Source of the DNA: Streptomyces griseoaurantiacus
Lineage (GTDB): Bacteria; Actinomycetota; Actinomycetes; Streptomycetales; Streptomycetaceae
Reading direction: 5' to 3'
DNA: 64,000 nucleotides
NCBI GenBank assembly: GCA_014656015.1
Contig: BNBP01000007.1
Span: 87,932-151,931, forward strand
The notes below the pieces were generated by a model, which did no database searches, was not told the DNA's origin, and saw nothing but the letters and a program-made list of their open reading frames with translations. Position 1 is the stretch's first letter; every line of letters begins with the position of its first letter. Position numbers and translations under genes: made by a program. Positions 8,801 through 19,024 of this stretch are shown here, piece after piece.

Positions 8801-9088
8801 GTGCTTCACCGTATCGCCCGGCTCGTCGAGCCGTTGCTGCGTCTGCTGTATCCGCCGGAGGGCAGGCACCGGGTCGAGCCGCCACCGCCGGCTCCGGTAC
8901 CGGCCCCCGTCGCGGCCGAACACCCGTTCCGTCCGTGCTACTTCGCCGACGGGCCCTGCCCCGGGGCGCGGCGGCGCGCGCTGGAGCGGCGGCGCGAGCT
9001 GTGGCGCGCGGAGTACGCCGCCGAACTCGCGGCGCACTGCGCGGCGACCGGACTCGCGGCCGAACTCGCGGCGGGAGTACGCCGATGA
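8801..9088 (+). CDS. Small hypothetical protein, first gene of the SLOG-membrane unit
   Basis: 95 residues from GTG 8801 with an AGGAG site 9 nt ahead. Visible features are a short hydrophobic N-terminal helix (RLVEPLLRLLYPPEG), a Pro-rich linker with PPPPAPVPAPV, and an Arg/Ala-rich C-terminal helix (ARRRALERRRELWRAEYAAEL). Two cysteines lie in CYFADGPCPG. I do not recognise a family. It is translationally coupled (ATGA) to the next gene, which argues that it is a real coding sequence. Confidence 0.65.
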   Translation: MLHRIARLVEPLLRLLYPPEGRHRVEPPPPAPVPAPVAAEHPFRPCYFADGPCPGARRRALERRRELWRAEYAAELAAHCAATGLAAELAAGVRR

Positions 9089-9399
9089 GGGCGGCCGGAC
9101 CGGGTGAGACCCGGTTGCTGCCGTGGGCCGGGGAGGACGGCAAGCCCTGCTGTCTGGTCACGGACGGGGACGGGCCGCTGTCCCGCGCGGCCGACGCGGT
9201 CGAAGCCGTACAGCTGTCGATGGCCGTCGGACTGCTCCGGCACGCCGACGACCTGCTGGGATACGAGCGGGCGTCCGCCGTCCAGCTCCGGTTTCTGCTC
9301 GCCCGGATGTCCGAGTCGCTGCGTGACGTGCACCGGGTCGCCGAGAGCCGGGGTGCGCGGCTCGTCGATGCGGACGGCAGTGTCAGTGGGGACAAGTAG
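9085..9399 (+). CDS. Small hypothetical protein, second gene of the SLOG-membrane unit
   Basis: 104 residues, starting inside the upstream stop codon. It begins with a short beta-rich stretch (TRLLPWAGEDGKPCCLVTDGDG) followed by a long predicted helical region (AVEAVQLSMAVGLLRHADDLL and RFLLARMSESLRDVHRVAES), possibly a coiled coil. No family recognised. It lies 45 nt before the SLOG-like membrane protein, and the three genes together look like one transcription unit. Confidence 0.7.
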   Translation: MRAAGPGETRLLPWAGEDGKPCCLVTDGDGPLSRAADAVEAVQLSMAVGLLRHADDLLGYERASAVQLRFLLARMSESLRDVHRVAESRGARLVDADGSVSGDK

Positions 9400-9444
9400 C
9401 CTGGGGCGCAGGGGAGTTACCCGACGCTTACGGGGGGTTACGGG

Positions 9445-10518
9445 TTGAGGCCGTTGATCGCTGTCGTGGGAAGCGCCGATCCGGGGCGGGAGTACGAGCC
9501 GCCGCTCGTGGCCGGGCACCGGGTGGAGGGGGCGTGCGGGCAGATCGGCGCGGCGCTCGCCGAGGCCGGGTGTGATCTCGTCGTCTACTCGAGCGAGGCG
9601 CAGTTCGTGGAGGACTGGGTCATCACGGGTTACCTCGCGCACGGTGAGCCCGAGCCGGGGTCCATCCATGTGCGGCCGCCGTACGGGGACGTCGACACGG
9701 ACTTCCCGCTGCTCGACGAGCGGCCCGAACTGTACGACGTGCGCTACGAGTCGGGCTCCGAGTGGGAGAGCGGCTACTACCGTTCGCTCGCCGAGGTGCA
9801 CGGCGTCGTGCTGATCGGCGGCGGCCGCTCGACGCTGATCACCGGCATGGTGTGCCTCGCCTTCGGCATCCCCGTGTACGCGGCGGCCTGCTTCGGCGGG
9901 GCCGGGCGCAAGGTGTGGGACGTGATGAACAGGGTCGAGCGGCACCTCACCCCCGAGGAGGTGTCGGCGATGGGCGCGGAATGGGGGCGGGACACGGCGG
10001 CCCGGCTCGTGCGGATACTGGCCGCGCAGCGGGAGCGCAAGGACGAGCGGCGCCGTCTGGACGCCCGTGCCGTGCGCCGGGCGGCCTGGCGCAGTGCCTT
10101 CGGCATCACGGTGGGCCTGCTGCTGCTCTGCCTGGGTCTGGGCATGATCCCGCTGACCTACGCCCTGGACGCGAGCGCCGCCGTCAACCTCACCGGGCTG
10201 ATCGTCGGCGCCCTCGCCACCGGCACCTCGGGCGCCATCACCCGCAACGCCTTCGACCGGGGGGAGCACTGGGCGCGGACGGCGGCGCTCGGCATGTCGG
10301 CGGGCGCCGTCGCCTTCCTGCTGTTCGTCTCGGCCCAACTGGCGGCCTCCCCGGACATCCTGAGCGGGGAGGGCGCCCGCCGCCTCCTCTTCTTCGTGCT
10401 GACCGTCGGCTTCGTCTCCGGGTTCACCTTCGACGCCGTCTACGGCCGCCTCAAACAGGCGGAGCCGCCGCTGCCCCCGCCGCCGGGCCCACCGGCGGGC
10501 CCGCCGAACGGGGGGTGA
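9445..10518 (+). CDS. SLOG/LOG-like nucleotide-binding domain fused to four transmembrane helices
   Basis: 357 residues starting at TTG 9445, with a G-run ribosome site at 9432-9437. The N-terminal 200 residues look like a SLOG (LOG/DprA-like Rossmannoid) domain: IAVVGSADP as strand 1 and first loop, ACGQIGAALAEAGCDLVVYS as the next helix and strand, and VHGVVLIGGGRSTLITG matching the GG-T loop of LOG enzymes. A basic charged linker (ERKDERRRLDARAVRRAAWR) precedes four predicted membrane helices at about 216-238, 243-263, 278-298 and 311-331, then a Pro-rich tail. SLOG domains bind nucleotides or NAD-derived ligands, and SLOG-membrane fusions have been proposed as conflict effectors. Function here is inference. 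Confidence 0.75.
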   Translation: MRPLIAVVGSADPGREYEPPLVAGHRVEGACGQIGAALAEAGCDLVVYSSEAQFVEDWVITGYLAHGEPEPGSIHVRPPYGDVDTDFPLLDERPELYDVRYESGSEWESGYYRSLAEVHGVVLIGGGRSTLITGMVCLAFGIPVYAAACFGGAGRKVWDVMNRVERHLTPEEVSAMGAEWGRDTAARLVRILAAQRERKDERRRLDARAVRRAAWRSAFGITVGLLLLCLGLGMIPLTYALDASAAVNLTGLIVGALATGTSGAITRNAFDRGEHWARTAALGMSAGAVAFLLFVSAQLAASPDILSGEGARRLLFFVLTVGFVSGFTFDAVYGRLKQAEPPLPPPPGPPAGPPNGG

Positions 10519-10555
10519 GCCGGTCCGGGGCGGCAGGGGGCCACCGGACCGCTCA
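10517..10555. terminator. Likely convergent terminator
   Basis: CGGTCCGG (10521-10528) pairs with CCGGACCG (10544-10551), extended by GAGC/GCTC with one bulge. The hairpin sits between the converging SLOG-like gene and the NRPS gene. There is no U-run, as is usual in Streptomyces. Confidence 0.45.
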
Positions 10556-13500
10556 CTCCCCGCCCCGCAGCTTCTCGCCGAGCGCCCGGCAGATCACGGC
10601 CGCGCTCTCCGGTGTGTTCATGTCGTCGTGCGCGACGGCGACGTCGTGGTTCTCCACCGAGCCGCCGACGTGCGGCCGCCATGCCTCGGGGGTGAGCCGG
10701 GCCCGCTCCTCGTCCGTCTTCCCGAGCGTCGCGGTGAAGAGGAGCAGATCGCCGTCGAACCTGCGGGGGGTGAACTTCTCCATGAGGTCCATGTTGTTGC
10801 GGAACACCCGCGCCACCGCTTCCGTGGCGCGCGCGTCCAGGCCCTCCAGGACGGCCGCCGTGCCGGTGCCGGATGCGTCCCGGTGCCGCAGGGGACCGGC
10901 TTCGAGGTACGCCCGCAGGGCCTCCTCGTCGGGCAGCCGCGTCCCGGCGGGCGCGAAGTCCGTCCCGGCCACGGGGTAGGAGTCCATGAGGGCGAGCACC
11001 GCCACCTCCTCGCCCGCCTCCCGCAGCCGTACCGCCATCTCGTGGGCCACCAGGCCGCCGAAGGACCAGCCGAGCAGGCAGTAGGGGCCCTCGGGCCGCA
11101 CCCGGCGGATGCGCGCGAGGTAGTCCGCCGCGATCTCCGGGACGTCGGCGGGCAGCGGGCCCCCGCCGTCCAGCCCCCGGGCCTGCAGGGCGTACAGCGG
11201 GTGCTCCTCCGGCAGGTGGTGGGCGAAGCCGAGGAAGCCCCAGCCCAGGCCGGTGCCGGGGTGGACGCAGAAGACGGGAGTGCCCGGGCCGCCCTCCCGG
11301 ATCGGGAGCAGGACGTCCCTCCGGTCCGGTCCGTCCGGCAGGACGGCGCGGGCGGCCAGACCGGCCACCGTGGGATTCTCGAACAGCGTCCGGATGCCGA
11401 TGCCGGCGCCCAGTTCGCGGCGGATGCGGGCCACCAGCCGGGTGGCGAGCAGGGAGTGCCCGCCGAGCTGGAAGAAGTTGTCCTCGGCGCCGACGTGTTC
11501 GAGGCCGAGGACCTCGGCGAACAGGCGGGCCAGCTCCTTCTCCCGCGCGGTGGCGGGCTCCCGGCCCGAGGCGGCGGCCGTGTACGAGGGGGCGGGCAGG
11601 GCGCGCCGGTCCAGCTTGCCGTTGGAGGTCAGCGGCAGGGCGTCCAGGACCACGAACGCGGAGGGCACCATGTGGGCGGGCAGGGCCGCGGCCAGGTGCG
11701 CGCGCAGTTCGTCGCTGCCGGGTGCGGCGCCCGGGGCGGGGACCAGGTAGGCGGTGAGCTGCGGGTCGCCGGGACGGTCCTCGCGGACGAGCACGGCGGA
11801 CCGGGCGACGGCCGGGTGCGCGCCGAGGGCGGTCTCTATCTCGCCGGGCTCGATGCGGAAGCCGCGGACCTTCACCTGGTCGTCCGTCCGCCCCACGTAG
11901 GCGAGTTGACCGTCCGGGTTCCACCGCACGAGGTCCCCGGTCCGGTACATCCGCTCGCCCGGGGCCCCGAAGGGGCAGGCGAGGAACCGTTCCGCCGTCA
12001 GTCCGGGGCGGCCCAGGTACCCGCGGGCGAGGCCGTCCCCGGCGAGGTACAGCTCCCCGGGGACCCCGGCGGGCACGGGGTTCAGGTGCCGGTCGAGGAC
12101 GTAGGCGCGGGTGTGGGGGAGGGGGCGGCCGATGGGCGGGGCGGCCCGCTGCCCGGCGCCGGGGGTGTCCCGCGGGGCGTCCGGGGTGTCGTGCCAGGCG
12201 GTGGCGTAGACGGTGGCCTCGGTGGGGCCGTAGAGGTTGGCCAGCCGGCTGTGCGGCATCGCGGTGCGGATCGCCCCGGCGGTGTGGGCGGTCAGCCGTT
12301 CCCCGGCCAGGACGACCAGGTCCGGCTCCAGGGGCGCGCCCTCGCGCTGGGCGAGGACGGTCTCCAGGGCCGAGGGCACGGCGCTGAGCAGACCGCCGCG
12401 CCGGCCGCCCTCGTCGAGCAGGGCCAGTGCGTCCGCGAGCAGGTCCACGCTGCCGCCGCGGGTCAGCGGGGCGAACAGTTCGAAGACCGAGACGTCGAAG
12501 CTGAGCGAGGTCGAGGCCAGGACCCGGGACAGGGGTCCCTCGCCGATCTCGTCGTGCGCCCACGCCAGCAGGTCGCACACGCCGCGGTGCGCGACCACCA
12601 CGCCCTTGGGGCGCCCGGTGGAGCCGGAGGTGTGGATGACGTACGCCGGGTGCCCGGGCAGCAGGGGCGCGCGACGCTCGGCGTCCGTGAGGTCGTGCGC
12701 CGGGTGCTCCGGGAGACCGGGCAGCTCGTCCACGACCACCACGGACCCGTCCGCGCACCCGCCGGGCAGGCGGGCGGAGGCGGCCCGTGAGGTCAGCACC
12801 AGGGCGGGGCGGACGTCAGCGAGCAGGAAGGCGGTCCGTTCGGCCGGGTACGCCGGGTCCACCGGCACGTAGGCCCCGCCGGCCTTCAGCACCGCGAGGA
12901 CCGCCACCAGCAGCTCTGCCGAGCGCTCCATGAGCAGTGCCACGGCCGCTTCCGGCCCCACGCCCCGTCCGGCCAGGTACCGGGCCAGCCGGTTGGCCCG
13001 CGCGTTGAGTTCCTGGTACGTCAGGCCGACGCCTCGGCACCTGAGTGCGACCGCGTCGGGGGTCCGCGCCACCTGCGCCTCGAAGAGCGCGGGCAGCGTG
13101 CGCGCGGGACGGGCGACGGTCGGCCCGTTCCACTCCGTCAGCAGCCGGGCGCGCTCGGCCCTGCCGAGGACGTCGATCCGGGCGAGCGGCAGGTCCGGCT
13201 CGGCGGCGACCGCCTCCAGGACCCGCAGCAGCCGCCCGGCCATCGTCTCGGCCGTCTCCCGGTCGAACAGGTCGGTGGCGTGACCGAGGAGGACGTGCAG
13301 GCCGCCGGGGCCGCCGTCGGCACCGGTGAGTTCCGTGACGTGGATGTCGAGGTCGAACTTGGCGCGGGTGTCCTCCAGGAGGAGCGGTTCGGCCCGGACG
13401 CCGGGCAGGTCGAGGCCGGCCCCGGCGTTGTTCTGCAGGGCGACCATCACCTGGAACAGGGGGTGGCGGGCGAGGGACCTGGCCGGGGCGAGGTCCTCGA

Positions 13501-16500
13501 CGAGCCGCTCGAAGGGCAGGTCCTGGTGCGCGTACGCGGCCAGGCCGCGTTCCCGGGCGCGGCGCAGCAGATCGGTGAACGAGGGGTTCCCGGAAAGGTC
13601 GTTGCGGATCACCAGGGTGTTGACGAAGAAGCCGACGAGTTCGTCGAGGGCGTCGTCGGTGCGGCCCGCCACCGGCGTGCCGATCGGGATGTCCTGCCCG
13701 GCGCCGAGTCTGGACAGCAACAGGGCCACCGCGGACTGGACCACCATGAACAGGGTCGCGCCCTCCGCCCGCGCCACCTCCAGCAGCCGCCGGTGCACGG
13801 CGGCGGGAACCCGCAGCGGGACCTGACCGCCCCCGTGGCCGGCCACCGCCGGACGCGGCCGGTCGGTGGGCAGCGCCAGTTCCTCGGGGAGACCGGCCAG
13901 GGCATCCCGCCAGTGGGCGAGCTGCCGGGAGGCCAGGCTGCCGGGGTCCTCCTCGGAGCCCAGCAGCTCCCGCTGCCACAGGGCGTAGTCGGCGTACTGG
14001 ACCGAGAGCGCCCGCCACCCGGGCGCGCGCCCCTCCCGCCGGGCGGCGTAGGCGGTGGACAGGTCCCGGCTCAGCGGGCCGAGCGACCATCCGTCGGCGG
14101 CGATGTGGTGCACGAGGAGCAGCAGCACGCGGTCCTCGGCGCCGGTCTCGAACAACGTGGCGCGCACCGGGAGTTCACGGCCGAGGTCGAAGGGGCGGGC
14201 CGCCTCCCGGCGCAGTGCCGCCTCCAGGTCCGGCTCCGCGACCGCCGTCACGGGCAGCCGGAACGTGAAGGAGCCGGGCTCCAGGACGTGCTGCCGGGGC
14301 CGGCCGTCGGTGGCGGGGTACACGGTCCGCAGCACCTCGTGACGCACGAGGACGTCGTGCAGTGCCCGCTCCAGGGCCACCGGGTCCACCGCACCGGTCA
14401 GCCGTATCGCCACCGGGATGTTGTAGGTGGCGTTCGGGCCTTCCAGCTCGCCCAGGAACCACAGTCGGCGCTGCGCGAAGGACAGGGGCGGTGCCGGTGG
14501 CCGCGGGCCCGCCGTCAGGGCGGGCCGCGCCGCCTCCGCGTCCCCCAGCGCGGCGGCGACACCGGCCACCGTGGGGCGGGCGAACAGCGTCCGGATGCCG
14601 ATCTCCGCGCCCAGTTCGCGGCGGATGCGGGAGACGAGGCGGGTGGCGAGCAGGGAGTGCCCGCCGAGCTGGAAGAAGTTGTCCTCGGCGCCGACGTGTT
14701 CGAGGCCGAGGACCTCGGCGAACAGGGCGGCGAGGGCCCTCTCCCGCGCGGTGGCGGGCGCGCGTCCGGTCGCGACGGCGGCGGGTCCGGGCGCGGGCAG
14801 CGCGCGCCGGTCCAGCTTGCCGTTGGCGGTCAGCGGCAGCGCGTCGAGGAGGACGAGGGCGGAGGGCACCATGTAGTCGGGCAGTACCGCCCGCAGGTGG
14901 GCGCGCAGCGCCTCCGCGTCGGGGTCGGCGCCCCGTGCCGGGACGGCGTAGGCGACCAGGCGTTTGTCGCCGGGCCTGTCCTCGCGGACGAGCACCGCCG
15001 CCTGGCCGACGGAGGGACGGGCGGCCAGGGCCGCCTCGATCTCGCCGGGCTCGATGCGGAAGCCGCGCACCTTGACCTGGTCGTCGGCGCGGCCGAGGTA
15101 TTCGAGCAGTCCCTCGTGGTTCCACCGCACGAGGTCCCCGGTCCGGTACATCCGCTCGCCCGGGGCCCCGAAGGGGCAGGCGAGGAATCGTTCCGCCGTC
15201 AGCCCGGGGCGCCCCAGGTAGCCGCGGGCGAGGCCGTCCCCGGCGAGGTACAGCTGACCGGGCACCCCGGTGGGGACGGGCTGCAGGGCGTCGTCGAGGA
15301 CGTAGAGCCGGGTGTTCGACAGGGGGCGGCCGAGGGGCACCACCGTCGCGGGGACCTCGCCCGTCTCCCGCAGCGGGCCGACGGTGGCGAAGACGGTGGT
15401 CTCGGTGGGGCCGTACCCGTTGGACACGACGATGCCGGGGCAGGCGTCGAGGACACGGCGGACCGCGTCGGGGGCGACGACGTCACCGCCGGCCATGACC
15501 TCGCGGACCCCCCGGAAACAGGCCGGGTTCTCCTCGGCCAGCACCCGGAAGAGGCCGGCCGTGACGAACAGGCCGGTCACCCCGTGGACGGTGAGGAGCC
15601 GGGCCAGGTCGGCCGCGTCCAGCCGGCCGGGCGGGGCGATGACGATCCGGCCCCCGGTCAGCAGCGGCGTCCAGATCTCGAAGGTGGAGGCGTCGAAGGC
15701 GTACGGGGCGTGCATCAGCACCCGCTCGTGCCGTCCCTCGCGCCAGTGGCGGTCGGACACCAGCCGCACCACGTTGCGGTGGGTGACGGTCACGCCCTTC
15801 GGCGTGCCGGTCGAGCCGGAGGTGTACATCACGTAGACCGACTGCCGTGCGTCGACCGGCACCCGGGCGCCGCCGGGGAGGTCCGCCCCGTCGGTGGCCT
15901 CGCCGGTGGCTCCGTCGGAGACCTCGCCGGGGGCCTCCTCGGGACCGTCCGTGCCGTCCCCGAGGCGCAGTACCCGCACGTCCGCGGCGAAGCCGAGGGC
16001 GCGCGGGTCCCGGTCGGTCAGCAGCAGGCGCGCCCCGGTGTCCCGGAGGACGAACTCCGCGCGGGCCGCCGGCTGGTGGGGGTCGAGCGGCACGTACGCG
16101 CCCCCGGCCTTCAGCACCGCGAGCGTGGATACCACCAGTGCGGCAGAACGTTCCTGCAGGACGGCGACCCGGGACTCCGGCCGCACCCCCAGCCGCAGCA
16201 GCCGGTGCGCCAGCCGCTCGGCCCGCTCGTCCAGCTCCCGGTAGGTCAGCCGGGTGTCGCCCTCGACCACCGCGAGGGCTCCGGGGGTGCGGGCGGCCTG
16301 CTCCTCGAACAGGGTGTGCACGGCCCGCTCGGAGGGGTACGGGGCGGCGGTGTCGTTCCACTCCACCAGCAGCCGCTCGCGCTCGTCCGGGTCCAGCAGG
16401 TCCACCAAGCCCACCGGTCGCGTCACATCCCGCGTCATGGCCGTGAGCAGGCGCAGGAACCGCGCCCCGTGCGCCAGGAGGTCGCGCGGCTCGTAGAGGG

Positions 16501-17746
16501 CCGGGTTGGCGACGACGTCCAGACGCATGCCCTCCCCGGCCCGCCGCTCGTACACGATGAACGAGAGGTCCTCGATGGGGCCGTTGCTCAGGTTGTGCGT
16601 GGAGGAGGGATGTCCGCCGAACCGCAGGTCGTAGTCGAAGGCCATGATGTTGGCCTGCGGTTCGGCCAGGCCCCGGGTCTCGCCGACCGCGCCGGCCAGG
16701 GGCCGCATGTCCTCCTGGCGGAAGCGCTGGTGCCGCAGTGCCTCGCGGGCCGTGGCGCCCGTCTGCCGGACGAGCGCGTCCAGGCCGAGACCGGGGTGGA
16801 CGGAGAGCCGCAGTGGCAGGACGTTCGCCATCATGCCGGGGGTGGCGCGGGCCGTGCGGCCCACCCGTCCGGTGACGGGCATGCCGATGAGGAGGTCCTC
16901 CGCCCCGGTGAGCCGGTGGGTGAGGGCCGCGGTGGCGGCCAGGACCAGGACCGACCAACTGACCCGCAGGCCGCGGGCCGTGGCGCGCAGGGCCGCCGCC
17001 TGTTCGGGCGGGAGGTCGAAGGAGTGGCGCAGATGGCCGGCGGAGGCGGGGGCGAACCGGCCGGCCGGGCTCACCGGATCGGGGCGGTCCGCCAGCTTCG
17101 CGGCCCAGTAGGCGCGGTCCTCGGCGTACTGGCCGGAGGCGCGGTACTCCGCCTCCTCCTCGACGAGGCTCCGGAAGCGGGGAAAGGCACTCTCGGCCTC
17201 GGGCGCGCGGCCCTCGGTCAGGGCGGTGTAGACGTGCGCCACCCGAGAGGCGACGAGGTGCGCGGTGTAGCCGTCCACCAGGGCGTGATGGGACTGCTGG
17301 TACCAGTAGTACCGGTCCGGGGCGATGCGGAGGAGCGCCTGGGTGAAGTTGGGGCCCCGCGTCAGGTCGTGGACCCGGGCCAGGTCGGAGCGCATCCACC
17401 GGCGTGCCACCTCGGCCGGGTCGGATTCCTCGCTCAGGTCGAGGAGGTGCAGCGGCCAGTCCTCGAAGGGCTCGACGGTCTGGCTCGTCCCGTCCTCGGC
17501 CGCCGTCAGCCGCAGACGGTAGGCCTCGCACTCGGCGATCACCCGGCGTAAGGCGGTCTCGAACAGGGCCTCGTCGACCGGACCGTGGATCTCGACGTAC
17601 TCGGCGATCTGGTACGCGTGACTCGACGGGTCCATCTGCTGGGCGAGCCATACGCCCGACTGTCCGGTGAGCAGCGGGAGGCGCCGCGTCGGATGGGACT
17701 CCGTCGGACGAATCTCCGCGGGCGAATCGACACCCTTGCCGTGCAT
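10553..17746 (-). CDS. Nonribosomal peptide synthetase, two modules C-A-T-C-A-T-TE (DhbF-like)
   Basis: 2397 residues, close in size and domain order to DhbF. C1 about 20-440 with active HHALVDG (near 155); A1 about 470-975 with [11 protein letters not shown] and [10 protein letters not shown]1 near 1022 (GGHSLLA); C2 about 1080-1500 with HHIAADG; A2 about 1550-2050 with [11 protein letters not shown] and [10 protein letters not shown]2 near 2089 (GGHSLLA); thioesterase about 2140-2395 with GWSFGG. Specificity residues read by eye are D-A-F-F-M-G-G-V-F-K (A1, perhaps a branched aliphatic) and D-V-F-S-V-A-L-V-Y-K (A2, unassigned). The N-terminal C domain is EntF/DhbF-like, so it should receive an acyl group from a carrier protein made elsewhere. 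No MbtH, aryl-acid, transporter or tailoring genes flank it. The ATG has GGAG 9 nt ahead. Confidence 0.95.
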   Translation of the reverse strand: MHGKGVDSPAEIRPTESHPTRRLPLLTGQSGVWLAQQMDPSSHAYQIAEYVEIHGPVDEALFETALRRVIAECEAYRLRLTAAEDGTSQTVEPFEDWPLHLLDLSEESDPAEVARRWMRSDLARVHDLTRGPNFTQALLRIAPDRYYWYQQSHHALVDGYTAHLVASRVAHVYTALTEGRAPEAESAFPRFRSLVEEEAEYRASGQYAEDRAYWAAKLADRPDPVSPAGRFAPASAGHLRHSFDLPPEQAAALRATARGLRVSWSVLVLAATAALTHRLTGAEDLLIGMPVTGRVGRTARATPGMMANVLPLRLSVHPGLGLDALVRQTGATAREALRHQRFRQEDMRPLAGAVGETRGLAEPQANIMAFDYDLRFGGHPSSTHNLSNGPIEDLSFIVYERRAGEGMRLDVVANPALYEPRDLLAHGARFLRLLTAMTRDVTRPVGLVDLLDPDERERLLVEWNDTAAPYPSERAVHTLFEEQAARTPGALAVVEGDTRLTYRELDERAERLAHRLLRLGVRPESRVAVLQERSAALVVSTLAVLKAGGAYVPLDPHQPAARAEFVLRDTGARLLLTDRDPRALGFAADVRVLRLGDGTDGPEEAPGEVSDGATGEATDGADLPGGARVPVDARQSVYVMYTSGSTGTPKGVTVTHRNVVRLVSDRHWREGRHERVLMHAPYAFDASTFEIWTPLLTGGRIVIAPPGRLDAADLARLLTVHGVTGLFVTAGLFRVLAEENPACFRGVREVMAGGDVVAPDAVRRVLDACPGIVVSNGYGPTETTVFATVGPLRETGEVPATVVPLGRPLSNTRLYVLDDALQPVPTGVPGQLYLAGDGLARGYLGRPGLTAERFLACPFGAPGERMYRTGDLVRWNHEGLLEYLGRADDQVKVRGFRIEPGEIEAALAARPSVGQAAVLVREDRPGDKRLVAYAVPARGADPDAEALRAHLRAVLPDYMVPSALVLLDALPLTANGKLDRRALPAPGPAAVATGRAPATARERALAALFAEVLGLEHVGAEDNFFQLGGHSLLATRLVSRIRRELGAEIGIRTLFARPTVAGVAAALGDAEAARPALTAGPRPPAPPLSFAQRRLWFLGELEGPNATYNIPVAIRLTGAVDPVALERALHDVLVRHEVLRTVYPATDGRPRQHVLEPGSFTFRLPVTAVAEPDLEAALRREAARPFDLGRELPVRATLFETGAEDRVLLLLVHHIAADGWSLGPLSRDLSTAYAARREGRAPGWRALSVQYADYALWQRELLGSEEDPGSLASRQLAHWRDALAGLPEELALPTDRPRPAVAGHGGGQVPLRVPAAVHRRLLEVARAEGATLFMVVQSAVALLLSRLGAGQDIPIGTPVAGRTDDALDELVGFFVNTLVIRNDLSGNPSFTDLLRRARERGLAAYAHQDLPFERLVEDLAPARSLARHPLFQVMVALQNNAGAGLDLPGVRAEPLLLEDTRAKFDLDIHVTELTGADGGPGGLHVLLGHATDLFDRETAETMAGRLLRVLEAVAAEPDLPLARIDVLGRAERARLLTEWNGPTVARPARTLPALFEAQVARTPDAVALRCRGVGLTYQELNARANRLARYLAGRGVGPEAAVALLMERSAELLVAVLAVLKAGGAYVPVDPAYPAERTAFLLADVRPALVLTSRAASARLPGGCADGSVVVVDELPGLPEHPAHDLTDAERRAPLLPGHPAYVIHTSGSTGRPKGVVVAHRGVCDLLAWAHDEIGEGPLSRVLASTSLSFDVSVFELFAPLTRGGSVDLLADALALLDEGGRRGGLLSAVPSALETVLAQREGAPLEPDLVVLAGERLTAHTAGAIRTAMPHSRLANLYGPTEATVYATAWHDTPDAPRDTPGAGQRAAPPIGRPLPHTRAYVLDRHLNPVPAGVPGELYLAGDGLARGYLGRPGLTAERFLACPFGAPGERMYRTGDLVRWNPDGQLAYVGRTDDQVKVRGFRIEPGEIETALGAHPAVARSAVLVREDRPGDPQLTAYLVPAPGAAPGSDELRAHLAAALPAHMVPSAFVVLDALPLTSNGKLDRRALPAPSYTAAASGREPATAREKELARLFAEVLGLEHVGAEDNFFQLGGHSLLATRLVARIRRELGAGIGIRTLFENPTVAGLAARAVLPDGPDRRDVLLPIREGGPGTPVFCVHPGTGLGWGFLGFAHHLPEEHPLYALQARGLDGGGPLPADVPEIAADYLARIRRVRPEGPYCLLGWSFGGLVAHEMAVRLREAGEEVAVLALMDSYPVAGTDFAPAGTRLPDEEALRAYLEAGPLRHRDASGTGTAAVLEGLDARATEAVARVFRNNMDLMEKFTPRRFDGDLLLFTATLGKTDEERARLTPEAWRPHVGGSVENHDVAVAHDDMNTPESAAVICRALGEKLRGGE
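11440..11525. repeat. 86-bp exact repeat inside the NRPS (copy in module 2 carrier domain)
   Basis: Identical over 86 bp to 14641-14726. Both copies encode the carrier-protein segment around [10 protein letters not shown] and the end of the A-T linker. Identity at synonymous sites over this length suggests recent gene conversion or module duplication. Confidence 0.85.
11918..12054. repeat. 137-bp near-identical repeat inside the NRPS (copy in A2)
   Basis: Matches 15119-15255 with only about four mismatches. Both encode the A-domain core from [14 protein letters not shown] to [14 protein letters not shown]. The flanking A-domain halves differ strongly, so the similarity is local. Confidence 0.8.
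14641..14726. repeat. 86-bp exact repeat inside the NRPS (copy in module 1 carrier domain)
   Basis: Partner of 11440-11525, 3.2 kb apart in direct orientation. Recombination between the copies would delete one complete module. Confidence 0.85.
15119..15255. repeat. 137-bp near-identical repeat inside the NRPS (copy in A1)
   Basis: Partner of 11918-12054; encodes the A6-A7 core motifs of the first adenylation domain. Confidence 0.8.
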
Positions 17747-17944
17747 ACCAGTTGTCTCCGCATCATCGGACGGTCGAGGAACCCCCCGTGCGACGCGAAC
17801 GCATGATCATTCTACCAGTGTTCTGTGCGCGGATGAGCGCCCCCTCGAACAACTCCATTGTCACGCGCGGCAGATGAGGACCCGCACGGGTCCGTGCACG
17901 TGTCGGGGTCCCGCGCGTCCCCCGGTCGCCCTACCGTGGCGGGC

Positions 17945-19006
17945 ATGCCTCCGAAGACCGTACGTGCCGCCCTCGCCGCGTGCCTCGCGGCCGCCGCCTG
18001 CCTCACCGCCGCCGCACCCGCGCCCGCCGGTACCACCCGCACGCCGGCGGACAGGGCATGTTCGCCCTCCGTCTCCCTCGCCGGCTTCTCCGACGTACTC
18101 GACAAGACCTCGTACGAGGGCACCTACGTCGGCAACCTCTCCGCCCTCGCCCGGGACCGTGACGGTGCGCTGCTCGCGCTGTCCGACCGTTCCTCGCTGT
18201 TCCGGCTGGACGCCCGGACCTACCGGCCGAAGGGGGCCGTCGCGCTCGCCGACGAGAGCGGGGCAGCCCTGGACTCCGAGGGCCTCGCCGTCGACCGGGA
18301 CGGCAGCCGGTTCGTCACCTCCGAGACCGAGCCCTCCGTACGGCACTACGCCCCGGACGGGCGCCTCCTCGGCCTGCTGCCCGTGCCCGCCTCCCTGCGG
18401 GTCGCCCCGGCCGGCCGCGCCACCGCCAACGGCACCTTCGAGGGGCTCACCCTGCTCCCCGACGGCCGTACCCTCCTCGCCTCCATGGAGTACGCGCTCG
18501 ACGGCGACGCCCCCGGCCTCGTCCGGCTGCAGACCTGGCGGCGGCACGGCTCCGCGTTCCGGCTCGGCCCGCAGTACGCCTACCGCGCCGAGGACGGGCT
18601 CGGCGTCCCCGAGATCACCGCCACCCCCGACGGCCGGCTGCTCGTCCTGGAGCGCGGCTTCACCCCGGACGTCGGCAACACGATCCGGCTCGCCCTCGCC
18701 GACCTGCGGCACGCCACCGACACCAGCGGCGTCGAGCACCTCACCGAGGGCGGGCCCGTCCGCCCGGCGCGGAAGACCCCGCTCGCCGACCTCGCCGACT
18801 GCCCCTCCCTCGGCGCCACCGCCAAGCAGCCCCAGCCCAACCCGCTCCTGGACAACATCGAGGGCATGGCCGTCACCGGGGCGGGGCACGGCGGCCACCG
18901 CGCCGGACTCGACGTCCTGCTCGTCAGCGACGACAACGAGAACGCCGTCCAGACCACCCGCCTGTACCGGCTCGAGGTGCGCACCGGCGGCCGCCCCGGG
19001 CGGTGA
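17945..19006 (+). CDS. Secreted esterase-like/phytase-like protein
   Basis: 353 residues with a Sec-type signal peptide (two basic residues, an Ala/Leu-rich core, then APAPAG). The mature part has the repeated beta-propeller strands of the esterase-like domain of phytase (PF13449-like): [62 protein letters not shown] and NIEGMAV. Such proteins sit on or outside the cell; the substrate is unknown and true phytase activity is not established. The ATG at 17945 gives a clean signal peptide. It diverges from the NRPS across 198 bp and converges on the AraC gene. Confidence 0.82.
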   Translation: MPPKTVRAALAACLAAAACLTAAAPAPAGTTRTPADRACSPSVSLAGFSDVLDKTSYEGTYVGNLSALARDRDGALLALSDRSSLFRLDARTYRPKGAVALADESGAALDSEGLAVDRDGSRFVTSETEPSVRHYAPDGRLLGLLPVPASLRVAPAGRATANGTFEGLTLLPDGRTLLASMEYALDGDAPGLVRLQTWRRHGSAFRLGPQYAYRAEDGLGVPEITATPDGRLLVLERGFTPDVGNTIRLALADLRHATDTSGVEHLTEGGPVRPARKTPLADLADCPSLGATAKQPQPNPLLDNIEGMAVTGAGHGGHRAGLDVLLVSDDNENAVQTTRLYRLEVRTGGRPGR

Positions 19007-19024
19007 CGAGGCCCGGCGCCGACG

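Noticed and set aside
13280..17551. 1423-codon plus-strand frame opposite the NRPS gene
   Set aside because: It is the antisense shadow of a high-GC coding frame; its translation is low-complexity (Gly/Arg/Val-rich), while the minus strand gives a full C-A-T-C-A-T-TE protein.
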